This document shows positions 61,903 to 64,000 of a stretch of 64,000 bases of DNA, in pieces (position 1 is the stretch's first letter; each line of letters starts with the position of its first letter). The notes under the pieces are model-generated. The model had not been told where the DNA came from. It saw only the letters and a list, made by a program, of their open reading frames with translations, and did no database searches. This DNA is from Collinsella sp. (GTDB lineage Bacteria; Actinomycetota; Coriobacteriia; Coriobacteriales; Coriobacteriaceae): NCBI GenBank assembly GCA_019425015.1, contig JAHYYJ010000006.1:1-64000 (forward strand), given 5' to 3'. The position numbers were made by a program, and so were the translations under genes.

Positions 61903-61932
61903 CGAAAAAAGGCCCGAGAAATCGGGCCTTAG
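61903..61932 (-). terminator. Rho-independent terminator after the M42 peptidase gene
   Basis: On the minus strand AAGGCCCGAT pairs with the CGGGCCTT side, followed by TTTTTTCGCC. Confidence 0.9.
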
Positions 61933-61963
61933 CGATTGGTCAGCCGAGTCGCAAACTACTTCC

Positions 61964-62992
61964 CTAGCGCTGGACGTAGGCGCGGACGAGCTCGTAGGTG
62001 TTGCGCACACCGTCGATGTGGCTGCGCTCGTAGTTGTGGCTCGCGTACACGCCGGGGCCGATCAGGCCATGGCGAATGTCGTAGCCGGCCGAGAGCGTGG
62101 CCTCGACGTCGGAGCCGTAGTGCGGATACACGTCGATGGCGTAATCGAGCTCCAGCTCGCGCGCGATGTTGGACAGCGTGGTTACCAGGTCGTAGTTGTA
62201 CGGACCGCCCGAATCCTTGGCGCAAATCGACACCATGCGCTCGGTGCAGCCCAGGTCGTCGCCCACGCAGCCCATGTCAACGCTGATCATCTCGCGCGTG
62301 TCGGCCGGCACGAAGGCACCGCCGTGGCCGACCTCTTCGTACACGGTAAAGAGCAGCGATACCTTGCGCGAAAGGGTCACCTCGCCGTCGGCAACGGCGC
62401 GAGCCAAACCCAGCAGAATCGACGCCGACAGCTTGTCATCCAGGAAGCGACTCTTGATGTAGCCGCTCTCCGTCACCGTGGTACGCGGATCCATAGCGAT
62501 GATATCGCCCGTCTGAATACCCAGCTCGAGCACATCGTCCTTGCTATCGACGTTCTCGTCGAGCAAGATCTCCATGTTCTTCTCGATGGTCTTGACCGGC
62601 TCATCGGCCACATGCGCCGAAGGCTCGGTGTTGAGAACCACACCCGTGTAGACATTGCCATCGCGCGTGTAAACGGTGCAGTTCTCGCCATCGGCCGTAG
62701 ACCACTGATGCCCGCCGAGCGTCGTGGGACGCAAGCGACCATTGTCCTTGATGGAGCGCACCATGGCGCCCAGGGTATCGACATGGCTCGCCAATACGAG
62801 CGGCTCGCCCTCGCCGCCAAGCTCAACCAACACGTTGCCCTTATTGGAACGCTCGGGCCCAAACCCCATCTCGCGCAACGTTTCCATTAGATAATCAGTC
62901 GCCGCACGGGTATAGCCCGTAGGTGAAGCAATAGAAGTCAGCGCCTTCAACTGGTCAGTAATATAGGAGAGCGTAGAATCCATCTTGGACAC
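61964..62992 (-). CDS. M42 family metallo-aminopeptidase
   Basis: A 342-aa dinuclear-zinc aminopeptidase of family M42 (glutamyl aminopeptidase/endoglucanase-type). Ligands and catalytic residues: VLASHVDTLGAM (His, Asp), FLDDKLSA (bridging Asp), FTVYEEVGHGGA (catalytic Glu pair), SVDMG and the C-terminal SHNYERSH (His). Start GTG 62992 lies 8 nt after AAAGGG; ATG 62983 is too far from it. Own terminator. Intracellular, tetrahedral in known members. Confidence 0.9.
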   Translation of the reverse strand: MSKMDSTLSYITDQLKALTSIASPTGYTRAATDYLMETLREMGFGPERSNKGNVLVELGGEGEPLVLASHVDTLGAMVRSIKDNGRLRPTTLGGHQWSTADGENCTVYTRDGNVYTGVVLNTEPSAHVADEPVKTIEKNMEILLDENVDSKDDVLELGIQTGDIIAMDPRTTVTESGYIKSRFLDDKLSASILLGLARAVADGEVTLSRKVSLLFTVYEEVGHGGAFVPADTREMISVDMGCVGDDLGCTERMVSICAKDSGGPYNYDLVTTLSNIARELELDYAIDVYPHYGSDVEATLSAGYDIRHGLIGPGVYASHNYERSHIDGVRNTYELVRAYVQR

Positions 62993-63110
62993 CAAAGTCA
63001 CCCTTTCATATCGAATTAAACCCACAGCAACAATACCACCACGCACAATTATTTACCTAGCGAGACAACCCATCGAGCTTCCCAGAGCAGCGCCCGCCAC
63101 GATAACGAGC

Positions 63111-63240
63111 CGGCGGGCCCCTGCCCGTTAGCCCCAGAATCTTTCCGCAGGACAGAAGGAGGCCCCGCCGCACGTAGTGCGCAGCGGGGCCTCCGACATG
63201 TCCGAGGACGATTCTGGGGCTAACGGGCAGGGGCCCGCCG
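63111..63240. repeat. Perfect 31-bp inverted repeat enclosing a terminator hairpin
   Basis: Arms 63111-63141 and 63210-63240 are exact reverse complements (each contains gccccagaatc or its inverse and the palindrome GGGCCC). Inside are GGACA...TGTCC and GGAGGCCCCGC...GCGGGGCCTCC, the latter a likely terminator for the upstream dehydrogenase (minus strand, TTCT tail). The whole 130 bp can form one long cruciform. Confidence 0.88.
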
Positions 63241-63247
63241 AACCATG

Positions 63248-64000
63248 TTAGGCAGCCGGGCAGATCTTCTTGAAGAGCTCGATGACGTCGTCGAGCGTCG
63301 CCTCGCGCGGGTTGCCCGGGAAGCAGGCGTCGGCCATGGCGTCCTTGGCCAGGACCTCGATCTCGTCGGCCTTCATGGCCTCGCAGACGTGCGGGATGTT
63401 CACGTCGGCAGAGAGCTGCTTAACGGCGGCGATGGCGGCGTCGGCGGCCTCGTCGGTGCTCATGCCCGTGGTGTCAACGCCCATGGCAACGGCAACCTTG
63501 GCCAGGCGCTCAGCGCAAACCGGCTTGTTGAACTCCATGGCGATCGGCAGCAGCATGGCGCAAGCGACGCCGTGCGGAGTGTCGTAGTGGGCAGACAGGG
63601 TGTGAGCCATGGCATGGTCGATGCCCAGGCCGACGTTGGAGAAGCCCATGCCGGCGACATACTGGCCAAGAGCCATGCCCTCGCGGCCGGAGCCGGGCTG
63701 ACCGGACTTGGCCTCGGCAACGGAGTCGCGCAGATTCTCGCTGATCAGCTTAATGGCCTCAAAGTGGAACATGTCGGAGAGCTCCCAAGCGCCCTTGGTG
63801 GTGTAGCCCTCGATGGCGTGGGTCAGAGCGTCCATGCCGGTGGAAGCGGTCAGGCCGGCGGGCATGGAAGCCATCATGTCGGGGTCGACGACAGCGACCT
63901 CGGGGGCGTCGTTGGTGTCGACGCACACGAACTTGCGGACCTTCTCGGGGTCGGTGATGACGTAGTTGATGGTCACCTCGGCGGCGGTACCGGCGGTCGT
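63248..64000 (-). CDS. fucO: FucO-like iron-containing alcohol dehydrogenase (partial)
   Basis: C-terminal 250 residues of a group III iron alcohol dehydrogenase; the 5' end lies beyond the window. Blocks TAGTAAEVTINYVITD, STGMDALTHAIEGY (metal-ligand His), GLGIDHAMAHTLSAHYDTPHGVACAMLLP (two His ligands) match lactaldehyde reductase FucO closely. It would reduce lactaldehyde to 1,2-propanediol or act on related aldehydes. The stop is followed within 8 bp by the long inverted repeat. Confidence 0.85.
   Translation of the reverse strand, partial: TTAGTAAEVTINYVITDPEKVRKFVCVDTNDAPEVAVVDPDMMASMPAGLTASTGMDALTHAIEGYTTKGAWELSDMFHFEAIKLISENLRDSVAEAKSGQPGSGREGMALGQYVAGMGFSNVGLGIDHAMAHTLSAHYDTPHGVACAMLLPIAMEFNKPVCAERLAKVAVAMGVDTTGMSTDEAADAAIAAVKQLSADVNIPHVCEAMKADEIEVLAKDAMADACFPGNPREATLDDVIELFKKICPAA

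Overview
The window looks like chromosome of a high-GC, anaerobic, Gram-positive gut actinobacterium of the class Coriobacteriia, most likely Collinsella or a close relative. This rests on recalled family features, not a search: class III (Firmicutes-type) fructose-bisphosphatase, sortase/Tat-exported surface proteins, Fhs/FchA/FolD one-carbon enzymes, a neelaredoxin-type superoxide reductase, a FucO-like iron alcohol dehydrogenase, AddAB rather than RecBCD, and strong G/C third-position bias that creates very long antisense open frames. About 48 protein genes are supported. No rRNA, tRNA, CRISPR array, insertion sequence or prophage was found.

Layout. 0.1-11.9 kb: queuosine genes (queA, queH), a membrane zincin, a divergent methionyl-tRNA synthetase-like gene, an rRNA m5C methyltransferase, a TIM-barrel-like protein, DegV, class III Fbp and two tandem GtrA paralogues. 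12.0-17.1 kb: two surface proteins with transcobalamin-like DUF4430 domains behind a cobalamin riboswitch; the larger also carries a PQQ-type beta-propeller. 17.2-22.9 kb: UbiB-family kinase with a small partner, C69 dipeptidase, a 228-bp inverted-repeat element, folD and fchA. 23.2-27.5 kb: duplicated lipoproteins and a Tat-exported, sortase-anchored PI-PLC-like protein. 27.5-31.1 kb: an accessory-looking stretch with a PH-like protein, a YhcG-type nuclease, an ADP-ribosylglycohydrolase with a 73-aa partner, a 30-aa hydrophobic peptide and a frameshifted SHOCT gene.

31.2-41.8 kb: zinc-ribbon protein, CDF exporter, a membrane-anchored protein, fhs, the ruvC-ruvA-ruvB operon, an NAD synthetase-like protein whose catalytic motifs are eroded, and superoxide reductase. 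41.9-56.2 kb, all minus strand: SNF2 helicase with SWIM finger, dnaE, addA and addB. 56.4-64.0 kb: YerC-like regulator, holin-family membrane protein, an Rrf2 regulator divergent from cysK, mnmA, a single-chain HTH-HipA-like kinase with a candidate operator, an M42 aminopeptidase, and the C-terminal part of a FucO-like dehydrogenase cut by the window edge.

How the genes fit together. DNA repair and replication (RuvABC, AddAB, DnaE, SNF2), tRNA modification (QueA, QueH, MnmA) and folate one-carbon metabolism (FchA, FolD, Fhs) are the housekeeping core. The most interesting unit is the riboswitch-controlled DUF4430/beta-propeller pair, which reads as a Gram-positive surface corrinoid-capture system. 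Other items worth a second look are the NadE-like pseudoenzyme, the one-chain HTH-HipA kinase, and a set of long intergenic inverted repeats (228-bp terminal-inverted-repeat element; perfect and near-perfect 31-bp arms; a 25-bp hairpin).
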